From Cannabis sativa (taxonomy: Eukaryota > Streptophyta > Magnoliopsida > Rosales > Cannabaceae), in NCBI RefSeq assembly GCF_029168945.1, contig NC_083606.1, positions 18,812,041-18,876,040 of the forward strand: a stretch of DNA of 64,000 nucleotides, read 5' to 3'. Below, piece after piece: positions 11,329 through 22,278 of the stretch; the first letter of the stretch is position 1, and each line of letters starts with the position of its first letter. The position numbers were made by a program, and so were the translations under genes. The notes under the pieces are model-generated. The model had not been told where the DNA came from. It made no database searches and saw nothing but the letters and a program-made list of their open reading frames with translations.

Positions 11329-12705
11329 TGTTGGAAATTATTTCACCAGGATCTTAGATCTACTCACAAGTATGTTTATTAACACCCTAAATATGAACTT
11401 TCTAAAACGATGAAATAAACACATATAAAGTTTAGGAAACCTTACATTGGGTGCAGCGGAATAATATGACTCCTTCCGTTCAAATATCTAGCCCTTGATT
11501 CCTTTCTGTAGCAGAGCATTATCAATATCTGAACTTAGATCTCTTTCTCTGAATCTTTGATGCTGAAACCTCCTTCTTGCTGAAAGTCTTTCTGCACGAT
11601 CTTCCTCACTATGATTGAGGTATCACTTGCTGTGTGTGGGCACTACTCATACACTAAGGATTTCGAAATTTGAGAGGGAAGAAAGAGAGAGTGGGTTCAG
11701 CCAAAGATAGGGAGAGAGAAGGCTCAGTTTTTTTCTGAATCAGAAGTGTCAGAAGAAAAGTGTAATTTTCCTGAAGCCTTCACTATCTATTTATAGCATT
11801 CCACTAGGGTTAGGTTTTAATTATTTGGCATTAAAATAATGAAAATATCAGAGGGTAAAACCCTACAAAAGTGGCCGGCCCTACATAGTGGATTTGGGCC
11901 TCACTTTTTGCAATTTTGCAGTTTTATCTTTTCTGCATCTGATTTTCTCAAAAACGCCAATTTTCAAATTCAACCAGTTAAATGCCAATTCTAACTATTT
12001 AATAACTATAAATAATTATTAAATAATATTGTCATTTATTATATTTATTAATTGAACCATACAAAGTATCATAATTAACAAATATGCCCCTAAAAACTCT
12101 TTCTTTACAATTTCGCCCTTACTTAGTGAAAAATTCACAAATAGACATAGTCTAATTTGAGAATTATAATTGATTAATCAAAACCAATTATATGAGTCTT
12201 ACAAGCAATATTATCTCAACTAGTGCGGGGACCATGGGTCTATATAACCGAGCTTCCAATAAGTAGATCAAGAATTTAGCACTAAAATTCACTAACTTAT
12301 TAATTCTTCGTTGAATCCACGCATAGAACTTAGAATTGCACTCTCAGTATATAGAATGCTCTATATGTTCCACCATATAGACACATCATTAGTTATCCAT
12401 TGTTATAATCATAATGTGATCAATGATCCTCTATATGAATGATCTACACTGTAAAGGGATTAAATTACCGTTACACCCTACAATGTATTTATTCCTTAAA
12501 ACACTTGACCCTGTATAAATGATATTTCAACTTACGTGAAATGAGTACTCCACCATTTATGTTCGTTTGGTCAAGCTCGAAGGAGATCATCCTTTGCTTA
12601 CTATTCGCCAGATAGAAGCTATAGATTCCATGTTTATGATAGCACTCCCACTCAATTGCACTACCGTGTTCCCAAAATGTACATATCACCCTGACCTAAA
12701 AGTAG

Positions 12706-13265
12706 TCGAGTGGCATATATGATATATGTGTTATTAGTCGTCGGAATCTTTGGATGAATTAGAAATCATTTTCTGTATCATTTGGCTTGTCATAGATAAA
12801 TAGAGTGCTCACAAAAGTTTTAGTTTATTAAAATCCAACAGAAACTATCGGCAGTAGAATCTGATAGTCTTGTATGTTGTTAAAAAGCAATTAGCAGAAA
12901 AAAAAAATTGACAGATCGATGCGACGATGGTGAGGGTGAAGATGGTGAGGGTGATGCGACGATGGTGAGGGTGAAGACGGTGCGACGGTGCCGATTTCAA
13001 CAGGTTAATAGAAGCTTCTGGGTTTCTCTCTCGCGCTGTCGTCGACTGACCGAATTTTTTGGTCTCTGTATCCGAGTAGCTGCCCATGGGTTTTGAATAC
13101 CCATTTCGAGACTAAAGTGAGAGAAAAAGAGTGAGTCGAGATCGAGTTTGTGAGAGAGAGAGAGCCTTAGATCGGGACTGAGTGAGAGAGAGAAAGGAGA
13201 TGAGAGAGAGAGAGCTGTTATTTTGTTATAGTTTTCATCTCTTCTTTATTGTGAGATCTCTTTGA
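12706..13265 (+). promoter_or_regulatory. LINE 5' region with minisatellite and GA tracts
   Basis: Non-coding. It holds two copies of an about 38-bp unit built on GATGGTGAGGGTGAAG (12917-12985) and several (GA)n runs between 13148 and 13214, just upstream of the ORF1 ATG. GA-rich 5' regions are common in plant promoters, so this may be the LINE promoter. No such function can be shown from sequence. Confidence 0.5.
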
Positions 13266-14717
13266 ATGAAATCCTACTCACACTCAATCTCCAATGGTAA
13301 TTTGTTGGGAGATATGATTGATAACGTTCTTAAAGTGGATTTGGATGAAAATAAACCAGTATATCGGGGTGGCTTTCTTAGATTTCTCATTGATATTAAC
13401 ATTTACACCCCACTGGTTTCTGGTCGGTTCTTGGTCTCGCCCTCTATAAGTTCGGCTGGCGGTGGCACTCGGGGTGGCCCGTCGTCCGTCAAGGGCGTGG
13501 GTGGGGCCGAAGGTCGTTTGTCGTCCAGCGTGTTTCGTGGTTCGAGATGGATGAAGATAGTGACAAGTCGTTTTTTGTCTGGACATGGCCATGGTTTGCA
13601 ACAGGTTTGGGTGCCCAAGTTTTTGCCAGCCGAGCGTGATAGGAGGTTTTCTGGAATTGGTAATAAGGTTGGTCTATTTTTGAATGATGGGGAAAAGAAT
13701 TCTGTGTCTTTACCCAAATTTGAGTTGACAAACCCATTGGTCTCTAACGTTATTTGTACTAGGGTTGACTCATGGGTTTGTGGGCCACATCAACTACCTT
13801 TGAATAAAATTGCAAATGGGCCTATGGAGAGGTTGATTGATGTGGGTGGGCCTGAGAAGTTGGATTTAAAGGAGAAAGTTGTTGTTGGTTGTAAGAGGGG
13901 TAATGGGCCTGTGTTGGGAGTGGGAGATATGTGCAATTGGGCCAGTGGGTCAAAAGGCACTTTGGGGCCGAATAAGCTAAGTAATCCAAAGGGTGTTTTG
14001 GAGAGTAGTGGGCCATGTGTTTTGGTTGGGCCTTTGACTTCTTCCAACCCTGTCGTGAGGCCTGGGGTTGGTAGTAGTCAAGAGGTTATATATAGAGGTG
14101 ATTTTGTGAGCCCAATCAAGTCAATTATTGTGGTTCATTTTGGTGGGTTTTCTCGAGAAGAAGTAACCTTTATGGGGAGAGATGGGCCTCTAGTAAATAA
14201 GGGTACTTCTATGGATAATTTATGGGGCCATAAAGCCGAACCTTGGCAAGATGAGGAGATGGCTTTATCAAAGTTTTTTCAAACCCAAGGAAAGTTGCTC
14301 TATGATCTTAAAAATTTTGGGGAGATGGACTTATTTGAAATAAAAAAGTTGGGAGGTGACACTGGTGTGAAGCCCACCTCGGATACTAATGAGAGAACTA
14401 CGCCTTTTGAGAAAAGGAAATCTGAAGGTTCGGCTTCGTTTTGTTCTCGACCTCATAAAATTTTTAGAGGGCACCCAAAAATTGTTAGAGGTTTTCAGTG
14501 GGATACAAAGGAGCGGGACTCTGAATCCCAGGTGGCTTATGAAGAATTTTCTGAAGAGCCATCTGATGACATCTCCAGTTTCCCGAGCTACAACAATGGA
14601 ATTTCGAGGAACCATTTGTTGGGTCCGTTTATGATTGAGGAAGCTGGCTCCAGCTTGTCTGTGCGCTCGCAAACCCCTGTGGAGGAGAATGTCATATCTC
14701 CTCCACAGGAGCCATGA
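13266..14717 (+). CDS. LINE ORF1 protein, atypical
   Basis: An uninterrupted 483-codon frame. Residues about 14-55 (LLGDMIDNVLKVDLDENKP, then GGFLRFLIDINIYTPLVSGRF) match the second half of the DUF4283 region of plant LINE ORF1 proteins. The first half of that domain and the CCHC knuckle that normally follows are absent. The remainder is a low-complexity Gly/Pro/Ser/Asn linker and an acidic C-terminus. The stop overlaps the ORF2 start (ATGA at 14714-14717), which suggests termination-reinitiation. It may be an ORF1 whose nucleic-acid-binding parts were lost, or one whose N-terminus was replaced during an earlier template switch. Confidence 0.75.
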   Translation: MKSYSHSISNGNLLGDMIDNVLKVDLDENKPVYRGGFLRFLIDINIYTPLVSGRFLVSPSISSAGGGTRGGPSSVKGVGGAEGRLSSSVFRGSRWMKIVTSRFLSGHGHGLQQVWVPKFLPAERDRRFSGIGNKVGLFLNDGEKNSVSLPKFELTNPLVSNVICTRVDSWVCGPHQLPLNKIANGPMERLIDVGGPEKLDLKEKVVVGCKRGNGPVLGVGDMCNWASGSKGTLGPNKLSNPKGVLESSGPCVLVGPLTSSNPVVRPGVGSSQEVIYRGDFVSPIKSIIVVHFGGFSREEVTFMGRDGPLVNKGTSMDNLWGHKAEPWQDEEMALSKFFQTQGKLLYDLKNFGEMDLFEIKKLGGDTGVKPTSDTNERTTPFEKRKSEGSASFCSRPHKIFRGHPKIVRGFQWDTKERDSESQVAYEEFSEEPSDDISSFPSYNNGISRNHLLGPFMIEEAGSSLSVRSQTPVEENVISPPQEP

Positions 14718-17623
14718 GAGGCATCGCTTGGAACTGTAGAGGGTTAGGGCAGACCTCTACAGTTCTTGAACTGAAGTCCCTGATTAGAGCTCGCACCCCT
14801 GACTTTGTCTTCCTATCCGAGCTTAAAGTGGATGCTACACCTCTGGTACGTATGCTAAAATCTCTCCACTTTTATTTTAATATTATTGTGCCGCCTATTG
14901 GTATAGCTGGGGGAATTCTCTTGGCTTGGAAGTTTGGATTTGATTTTGAGTGTATAGATTGCTCTCATAACCATATCACTGGTCTTGTTTATTCGGATCC
15001 TCCGTCACACCCTTGGCTCCTCTCGTGTGTGTATGGCCCTCCTTACCAAAATGCTAAGAAGAAGTTTTGGTCTGAGCTGATGGACACTGGGGATAGGTTT
15101 GGCGGGCCCTGGTTGATATTGGGAGATACTAATTTTGTTTTAAGTAGCTCGGAACGGGAAGGATCCTCGAGTAGAGACCCCTTTATCCCCTTTATTACCA
15201 CCCTTGTGGATTCTAGAGGCCTTATTAATATGCCCATTCAAGGTGATAAGATGACTTGGGATAATCACCGTTCTGGTAGGAGCCATGTGAAATCTGCCCT
15301 CGATAAAGGTTTGATTAATGGAGCTTGGTTGAATCTGTTCCCTAAAGCTGTTCTTTGCTCCTCCCAGACTTGTAATTCTGATCATAGACCTATTTGTCTT
15401 ATCTCGAGTGGTGTGGAGCCGAAATTTAAAAGAAGATTCAGATTTGAGGAAGGCTGGACGAGAGATGAAAGGAGTAAACTGGTGGTTGCCAATGCGTGGG
15501 TGTCAGTTGTTCACCCCTGGGCCCCAGCGCGAGTCTACAAGAAAGTTGGAACGACTCGTGTTGCTCTTCTCAATTGGAATCGATTGCAATATGGTAAAGT
15601 GGACTCGACCATAAAGGAACTGGAACAACAACTTGATCAGTTGCAGCGTTTACCGGCGGGAGAGAGGAATTGGAACACGGAACGTGATATTCGGTGCTCC
15701 CTGAATGAGACTTTGGCCAGAAAAGCTATTTATTGGAAGCAACGGGCTAGAATTTCTTGGCTGAAAGAAGGTGACAAGTGCTCGAAATTTTTTTTCCTCT
15801 CGGCTGCTATTAAAGGAAGAAGAAATGCCATTGAGAGTATTCTGGATCGGAACAATGTCTGGATTTCTGATCGAGAATTAATCGGACGGGAATTCATGAA
15901 TTTCTTCTCTAATATATTCTTGAGGCCTGATGATGGACAAGGATTTGATTGTAGACATTTGTTTCAAGAAAGGATATCTCAAGTGGATCAGGACGAGCTT
16001 ATCCAGACTCCTTCTTTTGAGGAAATTAGGAAAACCCTCTTTGATATGAACAATCATAAGGCGCCGGGGCCGGACGGGATGTCAGTGCTTTTTTACAAGC
16101 ATTACTGGGAGTCTGTTGGAGATGATTTTTGTGAAGCGGTTTCTGATTTCTTTGTGAATGGCAAAATGCACAAGGGCATTAATGCCACGAATATTGTTCT
16201 AATTCCAAAAGTCCAGAACCCAAAGAGACGTAATCGCTTTAGGCCTATATCACTTTGTAATGTGGTTTATAATGTTATATCCAAAATTGTGGCCAATAGG
16301 GTTAAACCTATTCTACCTAGCCTCATTCATCCCACTCAAGCTGCTTTTGTCCCAGGTAGAAATATTCAGGATAACAATGTCATTGTTCAAGAAATCATCC
16401 ACTCGTTTAATAGGAAACGAGGCAAAGAAGGGTTTTTTGCAGTAAAAATTGATCTTGTAAAAGCCTACGATAGATTAAGCTGGAGATTTATTGATCATGT
16501 TCTCTCGAGCTATGGCTTTCCTCAGAAATTCTGCGGCTGGGTATCTCAGTGTATAACTACCACTTCTCTGAATATTTGTCTTAATGGGGGTCAGGTTGGT
16601 AAGATTAATCCTACATGCGGTCTGCGACAAGGGGACCCGCTTTCACCCTACCTATTTATATGTGCCGCTGATGTTTTATCTAGGCTTTTGGAAGAGGCTC
16701 TTGGTTTGGGCACTATTAAGGGTATTCGATTGAGTAGAAGTGGACCGGTTTTATCCCATGTTTTCTTTGCGGATGACCTTATCCTGGTGGGTAGAGCCAA
16801 TCTGAATGAGGCAAAAGGTCTATGGGATTGTCTCGAAAAGTTCTGCTCTTGGTCTGGACAACAAGTGAATAAGCTTAAAACGTCAATCTTTTTCAGTAAG
16901 AATACTCCCAATGGTGTAAGAAGAGGTATTAAGGAGGCCCTGGGGGTTAATTCTCCGGAGGGTGTCATCAAATACTTGGGACTTCCTCTGTTCAGATCAA
17001 GACAGAAGGATGCTGACTTCAACTTTATACTGGATAATCTCACTTCTAAATTGCAGGGATGGAAGGCAAAGACGTTATCCAAGGCGGGTCGTGCTACACT
17101 CATAAAATCTGTGGGTCTGTCTTTGCCCACCTATACTATGCAAACTACCAAACTCTCTAATCGTCTTGTCAACAGAATAGATGGTTTGGTGAGGGACTTT
17201 TGGTGGGGTTTTGAGAAAGGTAATCGTGGTCTTCATCTCAGAGCGTGGGACAAACTTTGCCTTCCTAAATCTCGGGGTGGCTTGGGGTTTCGAAAATCTA
17301 AAGAAATGAATCAGGCTTTCCTGGCAAAATGGGAGTGGAAACTCTTAAATGGATGTCAATCTCTTTGTTGTAAGATCTTGGAGGCCAAGTATCTTAAAGG
17401 AAAGGATTTTCTCAGCTGTAATTATAAGGATTCTGATTCCTGGTTTTGGAAGAACATTGTGAAAGCCAATGCAACCTTACGGAAAGGAGTTTGCAAGAAG
17501 ATTGCCAATGGGAGGGATACACGCATTTGGAGGGATCCTTGGATTCCTCATTTAAAGGTTTCATTCCGAAACCGATTGGTAATGGCACTCAGGGTCATAT
17601 CTATGTGGCCGATCTCTTATTAA
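14714..17623 (+). CDS. LINE ORF2, endonuclease and reverse transcriptase part
   Basis: 969 codons. Residues 1-225 are an exonuclease-endonuclease-phosphatase fold (ending SDHRP near residue 222) that nicks target DNA. A KAPGPDG motif near residue 448 opens the RT domain, followed by PISLCNVVYNVISKI, VKIDLVKAYDRLSW, GLRQGDPLSPYLF and the catalytic FADDLILVG near residue 684. The frame then runs into the region before zf-RVT and ends early at 17623, because one nucleotide was gained or lost near 17550-17560. The correct continuation is in the frame of 17446-18774. Apart from that lesion the domain looks intact. Confidence 0.93.
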   Translation: MRGIAWNCRGLGQTSTVLELKSLIRARTPDFVFLSELKVDATPLVRMLKSLHFYFNIIVPPIGIAGGILLAWKFGFDFECIDCSHNHITGLVYSDPPSHPWLLSCVYGPPYQNAKKKFWSELMDTGDRFGGPWLILGDTNFVLSSSEREGSSSRDPFIPFITTLVDSRGLINMPIQGDKMTWDNHRSGRSHVKSALDKGLINGAWLNLFPKAVLCSSQTCNSDHRPICLISSGVEPKFKRRFRFEEGWTRDERSKLVVANAWVSVVHPWAPARVYKKVGTTRVALLNWNRLQYGKVDSTIKELEQQLDQLQRLPAGERNWNTERDIRCSLNETLARKAIYWKQRARISWLKEGDKCSKFFFLSAAIKGRRNAIESILDRNNVWISDRELIGREFMNFFSNIFLRPDDGQGFDCRHLFQERISQVDQDELIQTPSFEEIRKTLFDMNNHKAPGPDGMSVLFYKHYWESVGDDFCEAVSDFFVNGKMHKGINATNIVLIPKVQNPKRRNRFRPISLCNVVYNVISKIVANRVKPILPSLIHPTQAAFVPGRNIQDNNVIVQEIIHSFNRKRGKEGFFAVKIDLVKAYDRLSWRFIDHVLSSYGFPQKFCGWVSQCITTTSLNICLNGGQVGKINPTCGLRQGDPLSPYLFICAADVLSRLLEEALGLGTIKGIRLSRSGPVLSHVFFADDLILVGRANLNEAKGLWDCLEKFCSWSGQQVNKLKTSIFFSKNTPNGVRRGIKEALGVNSPEGVIKYLGLPLFRSRQKDADFNFILDNLTSKLQGWKAKTLSKAGRATLIKSVGLSLPTYTMQTTKLSNRLVNRIDGLVRDFWWGFEKGNRGLHLRAWDKLCLPKSRGGLGFRKSKEMNQAFLAKWEWKLLNGCQSLCCKILEAKYLKGKDFLSCNYKDSDSWFWKNIVKANATLRKGVCKKIANGRDTRIWRDPWIPHLKVSFRNRLVMALRVISMWPISY

Positions 17624-18774
17624 CATGTGGCAGATGGGATGTTAACAAATTAAGAAGCCTTTTTGATCATGATACTGTCTCTGCTATCTTAAAAGGTGGC
17701 AATCCTTCTGGGCAAGGTGAGGACAGATGGATTTGGACATTAGAGAGTAATGGGCGATTCTCTTGCAAATCGGCCTATTTAACTCAAGATTTGGAAAGAG
17801 CGCCTCATTGTGAGGTGGCTCCATCTCTGTGGAATAAACTATGGAACAGCAAAATTTTGGAGCGACATAAGATTCTGTGGTGGTGCATCCTGTCCAACGC
17901 ACTCCCTGTTAGATCTTTAATCGGAAGCAGGTTTCAGATTGAGACTATGACTTGTCCGCTATGTGGATTAAGGGAGGAATCTATCGAACACTTGTTTCTT
18001 ACTTGTGATTTGGCGTCACATGTTTGGAGATCCTCGCCTTGGGGTATCTACCCGGTGTGTGATAACGGAATTCACATGTGGGATTGGGTTAAGTTTATTT
18101 GGAGTCTCAAGGACAGGGGTATACGAGCTGAAGAGGTCTTTCTTTATGCTTCAATTGTAGTCGACACCATCTGGAGGACAAGAAACGAGGTGGTTCACAA
18201 TGACTGTCTGCCTGATGTGAAAAGATGCATTGACTCTGTTTGTTACTCATTTGCAGATATTCATCCTACTATCTTGCCTGATCATGATCAGATTCGGCGA
18301 GAGTTTTGGGATCCTCCGCCTCAGGACTGGATTAAACTTAATTGTGATGTTAGAGTGGGCCTGGAGAGTATGTGTATCGCAGTTGTCGCAAGGAATCACC
18401 TGAGTGAGGTGATCCGGGTTCACTCGACTCAGTTAGACTTCTCGGATGCACTGTGTGGAGAGGCTGCGGCCTGTTGTTTAGCCATCTCGGTGGCTTTAGA
18501 AATGGGATCCAAATTTATAATAGTGGAGAGTGACTCGAGACTAGTCATCAATGTGCTCAATGGGAAGGAGTCTCATTGGGCTCTTGAGAACTATGTCTCC
18601 TTTTGCTCTAAGTCTTCTCCCTCGTTTATTAGTTGTAATTTTATTAATGTTAGTAGATCCTGTAATTTTGTTGCCCACAATGTCGCTAAGTGGGCTTTTA
18701 CCCACCATTTGAACGGCTCTATTTCGGTTCCCTCCTTACCGGAGAACTTATTTTGTAATGACCATGTGGTCTAA
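17560..18774 (+). pseudogene. LINE ORF2 C-terminal part: zf-RVT and RNase H
   Basis: This continues ORF2 in another frame from KGFIPKPIGNG, a motif typical of plant LINEs at this point. The zf-RVT segment has CPLCGLREESIEHLFLTC (about 17950-18005). The RNase H domain begins at WIKLNCD (about 18330), with GEAAACCLAI, VESDSRLVINVL and a final NFVAHNVAKWA, so D, E and D positions are present. The stop is at 18772-18774, about 40 bp before the poly(A). It can be expressed only by frameshifting, hence the pseudogene label. Confidence 0.9.
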
Positions 18775-19340
18775 CTATTTCCTTTTATGATAATACGCTT
18801 ATTATTCAAAAAAAAAGTAGGCTTAACTAACAAATCAAAGAACACGAATAGCCTTTCAAGATTGAGCCTAATCATAACAGGATTAAGATAATTTGATCTA
18901 GGATCAACTAGGCGATATTGACTTGAATAGATATTACGGTAAGTTTAATAAATCTAAGTCAAAGTTCAATATCGGTCCCTTCCGATGCATACTCCATGCA
19001 TCCAAACTGAGCTTTACTTTAACCAATGCTCTGGAAAGAACATAGCACTTCTCCAAATGCAAGTAAACTCTGTTGTAGATTATCATATCAGTAAAACCCT
19101 ATGTCTGATAAATCTAGGAAACTTTATTCACATAGTCATGTTTACTTTCCAATGTGTTGACGGCACAATAAACAGGATCAAGTATGTGAAAAGGGTTTCA
19201 GATGAATTGATACATTATGTACATATAATCATGAAACAAATCATGTGAACCATGCAACATTAAATGTTATTTCTGATCTATATTAATAAGTAAATCTGAT
19301 TATATTGAAATGAGTTTTATTTAGGGCATAAAACCCAACA

Positions 19341-20270
19341 CTTCCTGGGCAGGAAAAGAAAGTTTGCAAATTAAATAGGTCTATCTATGGACTTAAGCAA
19401 GCTTCTTGCTCATGGAACAAAAAGTTTGATGAAATAATCAAGACCTACGGCTTTCTTCAGAATGAAGATGAACCTTGTGTTTACCAACTCAAGGAAGACC
19501 AAGTAGTAGTATTCCTGGTCCTTTATGTTGATGACATTTTGATTATTGGAAACAATGTCAAGAAAATGACTCACATCAAGGAATGGCTCAACACTCAATT
19601 CGATAGGAAAGATTTGGGTGAAGCAGCCTATGCTCTTGGTATTCAGATTATCAGAATACGGAAGAACAGATCTCTTGCTCTCTCTCAAACAACCTACATA
19701 GACAAAGTCTTAGAGAGATTCTCCATGAACAACACCAATGGGGCAAACATGCCTTCTAGATATGGTATTCGTCTATCTAAGGAACAGTCTCCGACTGATC
19801 CTCAAGAGATAGAGGACATGGCGAAAATTCCCTATGCCTCTGCAGTTGGAAGCCTAATGTATGCAATGTTATGCACTAGACCTGACATCTGTTATGCAGT
19901 TGGAATCGTGAGCAGGTATCAGTCTAATCCAGGACATGAACATTGGAATGCAGCCGAAGCTGCTAAAGAACTTGTTTGGCTAAGAAAGTTCTTCACCAGT
20001 ATAGGTGTTGTTCCTAGAATGGAAAAGCCTCTGGTCCTACTTTGTGATAACAATGGAGCAATAGCAAACAGTAAAGAACCTCGAAGCCACAAGAGAAGCA
20101 AACACATTGAAAGGAAGTATCACATTATCAGAGAATACGTGGCAAGAGGGGATGTACTAGTTGAGAAAGTTGACACAGAGGACAACCTAGCTGATCCATT
20201 TACCAAAGTCTTGGCCGTGACAGCCTTTGAAAAGCACCGTCAGAATTTAGGATTAATTGATATGTACTAA
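19341..20270 (+). pseudogene. Copia-3A RT 3' part and RNase H with internal deletion
   Basis: Starts inside RT with CKLNRSIYGLKQAS, directly against the Copia-3B LTR, and contains the catalytic YVDDILI (about 19527), KDLGEAAYALGIQI and RPDICYAVGIVSRYQ. After NPGHEHWNAA (about 19955) the frame jumps straight to EAAKELVWLRKF. About 60-70 residues covering the first catalytic part of RNase H (the D and E motifs) are missing, yet the frame stays open. The C-terminus has CDNNGAIANSKEPRSHKRSKHIERKYH and ADPFTKVL and ends at 20270, just before the purine tract. RNase H activity is not expected. Confidence 0.9.
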
Positions 20271-20299
20271 TTAGTTTCATATTAGTGCAAGTGGGAGTT

Positions 20300-22199
20300 T
20301 GTTGGGTTTTATGCCCTAAATAAAACTCCATTTCAATGTAATCTATTTTATTTAACATCACTAAAGAAACATAAGTATTTTTCATTTATTTGTGTATGTT
20401 TTGGTTCACTTTATCAATTGCTTGTCTATTTGATTTATAAATTCATCTTAAACCCTTTTCACATACTTAATCCTGTTAATTGTGTTGTCATCACTTTGGA
20501 AAGTAAACATGACTATGTGAATAAAGTTTCCTAGATTTATCTGACACAGGGTTTTACTGATATGATAATCTACAACAAGAGTTTACTTGCATTTGGAGAA
20601 ATGCTATGTTCTTTCCAGAACATTGGTTAAAGTAAAGCTCAGGTTGGATGCATGGAGTATGCATCGGAAGGGACCGATATTGAACTTTGACTTAGATTTA
20701 TTGAACTTACCGTAAAATCTATTCAAGTCAATATCGCCTAGTTGATCCTAGATCAAATGTTCTTAATCCTGTTATGATTAGGCTCAATCTTGAAAGGCTA
20801 TTCGTGTTCTTTGATTTGTTAGTTAAGCCTACTTTTAGGTCAGGGTGATACGTACATTTTGGGAACACGGTAGTGCAATTGAGTGGGAGCGCTAACATAA
20901 ACATGGAATCTATAGCTTCTATCTGGCGAATAGTAAGCAAAGGATGATCTCCTTCGAGCTTGACCAAACGAACATAAATGGTGGAGTACTCATTTCACAT
21001 AAGCTGAAATATCATTTATACGGGGTCAAGTATTTTAAGGATAAAATACATAGTAGGGTGTAACGGTAATCTAATCCCTTTACAGTGTAGATCATTCATA
21101 TAGAGGATCATTGATCAAATTAGGATTATAACAATGGATAACTAATGATGTGTCTATATGGTGGAACATATAGAGCATTCTATATATTGAGAGTGCAATT
21201 CTAAGTTCTATGCGTGGATTCAACGAAGAATTAATAAGTTAGTGAATTTTAGTGATAAATTCTTGATCTACTTATTGGAAGCTCGGTTATATAGACCCAT
21301 GGTCCCACACTAGTTGAGATAATATTACTTGTAAGACTCATGTAATTGGTTTTGATTAATCGATTATAATTCTCAAACTAGACTATGTCTATTTGTGAAT
21401 TTTTCACTAAGTAAGGGCGAAATTGTAAAGAAAGAGTTGTTAGGGGCATATTTGTTAATTATGATACTTTGTATGGTTCAATTAATAAATATGATAAATG
21501 ACAATATTATTTAATAATTATTTATAGTTATTAAATAGTTAGAATTGGCATTTAAAGGTTGAATTAGAAAATTGGCGTTTTTGAGAAAATCAGATACAAA
21601 AGTGATAAAATTGCAAAATTGCAAAAAGTGAGGCCCAAATCCAATAAGCCATGGCCGGCCACTTTTTTAGGTGTTATCCTCTGATATTTTCATTATTTTA
21701 AATGCCAAATAATTCAAACCTAACCCTAGTGGAATGCTATAAATAGGTAGTGAAGGCTTCAGGAAAATTACACTTTTCATTCAGAAAAACCTGAGCCTCT
21801 CTCTCTACCTTTGGGCGCCACTCTCTCTCTCTCTCTCTCTCTCTCTTCTTCCTTCATATTTCGAAACCCCTTAGTGATTAGAGTAGTGCCCACACACAGC
21901 AAGGCATACCTCAATCATAGTGAGGAAGATCGTGAAGAAAGATTTTCAGCAAGAAGGAGTTTCAGCATCAAAGATTCAGAGAAAGAGATCCAGGTTCAGA
22001 TCTTGATAATACTCTGTGACAGAAAGGATACAAGGGTTAGAGATCTGAACGGAAGGATTCATTTAATTCCGTTGCACCCAATGTAAGGTTTCCTAAACTT
22101 TATATGTGTTTATTTGATCGTTTTAGAAAGTTCATATTTAGGGTATTAATCAATATACTTGTGAGTAGATCTAAGATCCTGGTAAAATAATTTCCAACA
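20300..22199 (+). repeat. Copia-3A 3' LTR, full length
   Basis: 1900 bp with TGTTGGG/CCAACA ends. It contains a TATA-box-like CTATAAATA at about 21738-21746 and a (CT)n run at about 21819-21846. The same sequence recurs as the truncated left LTR and, reversed, as Copia-3B and (diverged) at 41408-42375. A conserved antisense frame inside it is a chance ORF. Confidence 0.93.
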
Positions 22200-22278
22200 C
22201 ATATATGATGATCATTTGTTATTTTGCGATCATTTATTTATGAGAAAAAGAGCACAATTGACATGATTTTGTTATAAC

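Larger units (their letters stand above)
12706..18812 (+). mobile_element. L1-type LINE inserted in the Copia-3B LTR
   Basis: Flanked by AAAAGTAG (12698-12705 and 18813-18820), where the LTR sequence resumes exactly, so both ends are defined. It has a 560-bp 5' region, ORF1, an overlapping ORF2 with endonuclease, reverse transcriptase, zf-RVT and RNase H domains, a short 3' UTR and a tail of about nine A residues that merges with the duplication. Codon use is ordinary plant-like and richer in G+C than the host LTR. ORF2 has a single frameshift, so the copy is young but probably dead. Confidence 0.93.
11329..19340 (-). repeat. Copia-3B 5' LTR (minus), split by a LINE
   Basis: This is the reverse complement of the 1.9-kb Copia-3 LTR. 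It begins TGTTGGAAA at 11329 and ends AACCCAACA at 19340. With the LINE (12706-18812) and one TSD copy removed it is about 1.9 kb, equal to the right LTR of Copia-3A. A TATA-like CTATAAATA (minus strand, about 11787-11797) and the (CT)n-rich R/U5 region are retained. Its right end directly abuts RT coding sequence of Copia-3A at 19341. No 5-bp duplication is found because its other end is missing. Confidence 0.85.
6220..22199 (+). mobile_element. Copia-3A: long-LTR copia nested in the Copia-2 leader
   Basis: The outer ends are TGTTGGG (6220) and CCAACA (22199), flanked by a perfect CATAT duplication (6215-6219 and 22200-22204). The right LTR is full length at 1900 bp (20300-22199). The left LTR matches it only to about 7504. 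The interior keeps an RT/RNase H segment (19341-20270) and a purine tract (AAGTGGGAG near 20288-20297), but gag, protease and integrase are gone. The missing interval is occupied by the oppositely oriented Copia-3B, which holds a LINE and a Cassandra element. Confidence 0.88.
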
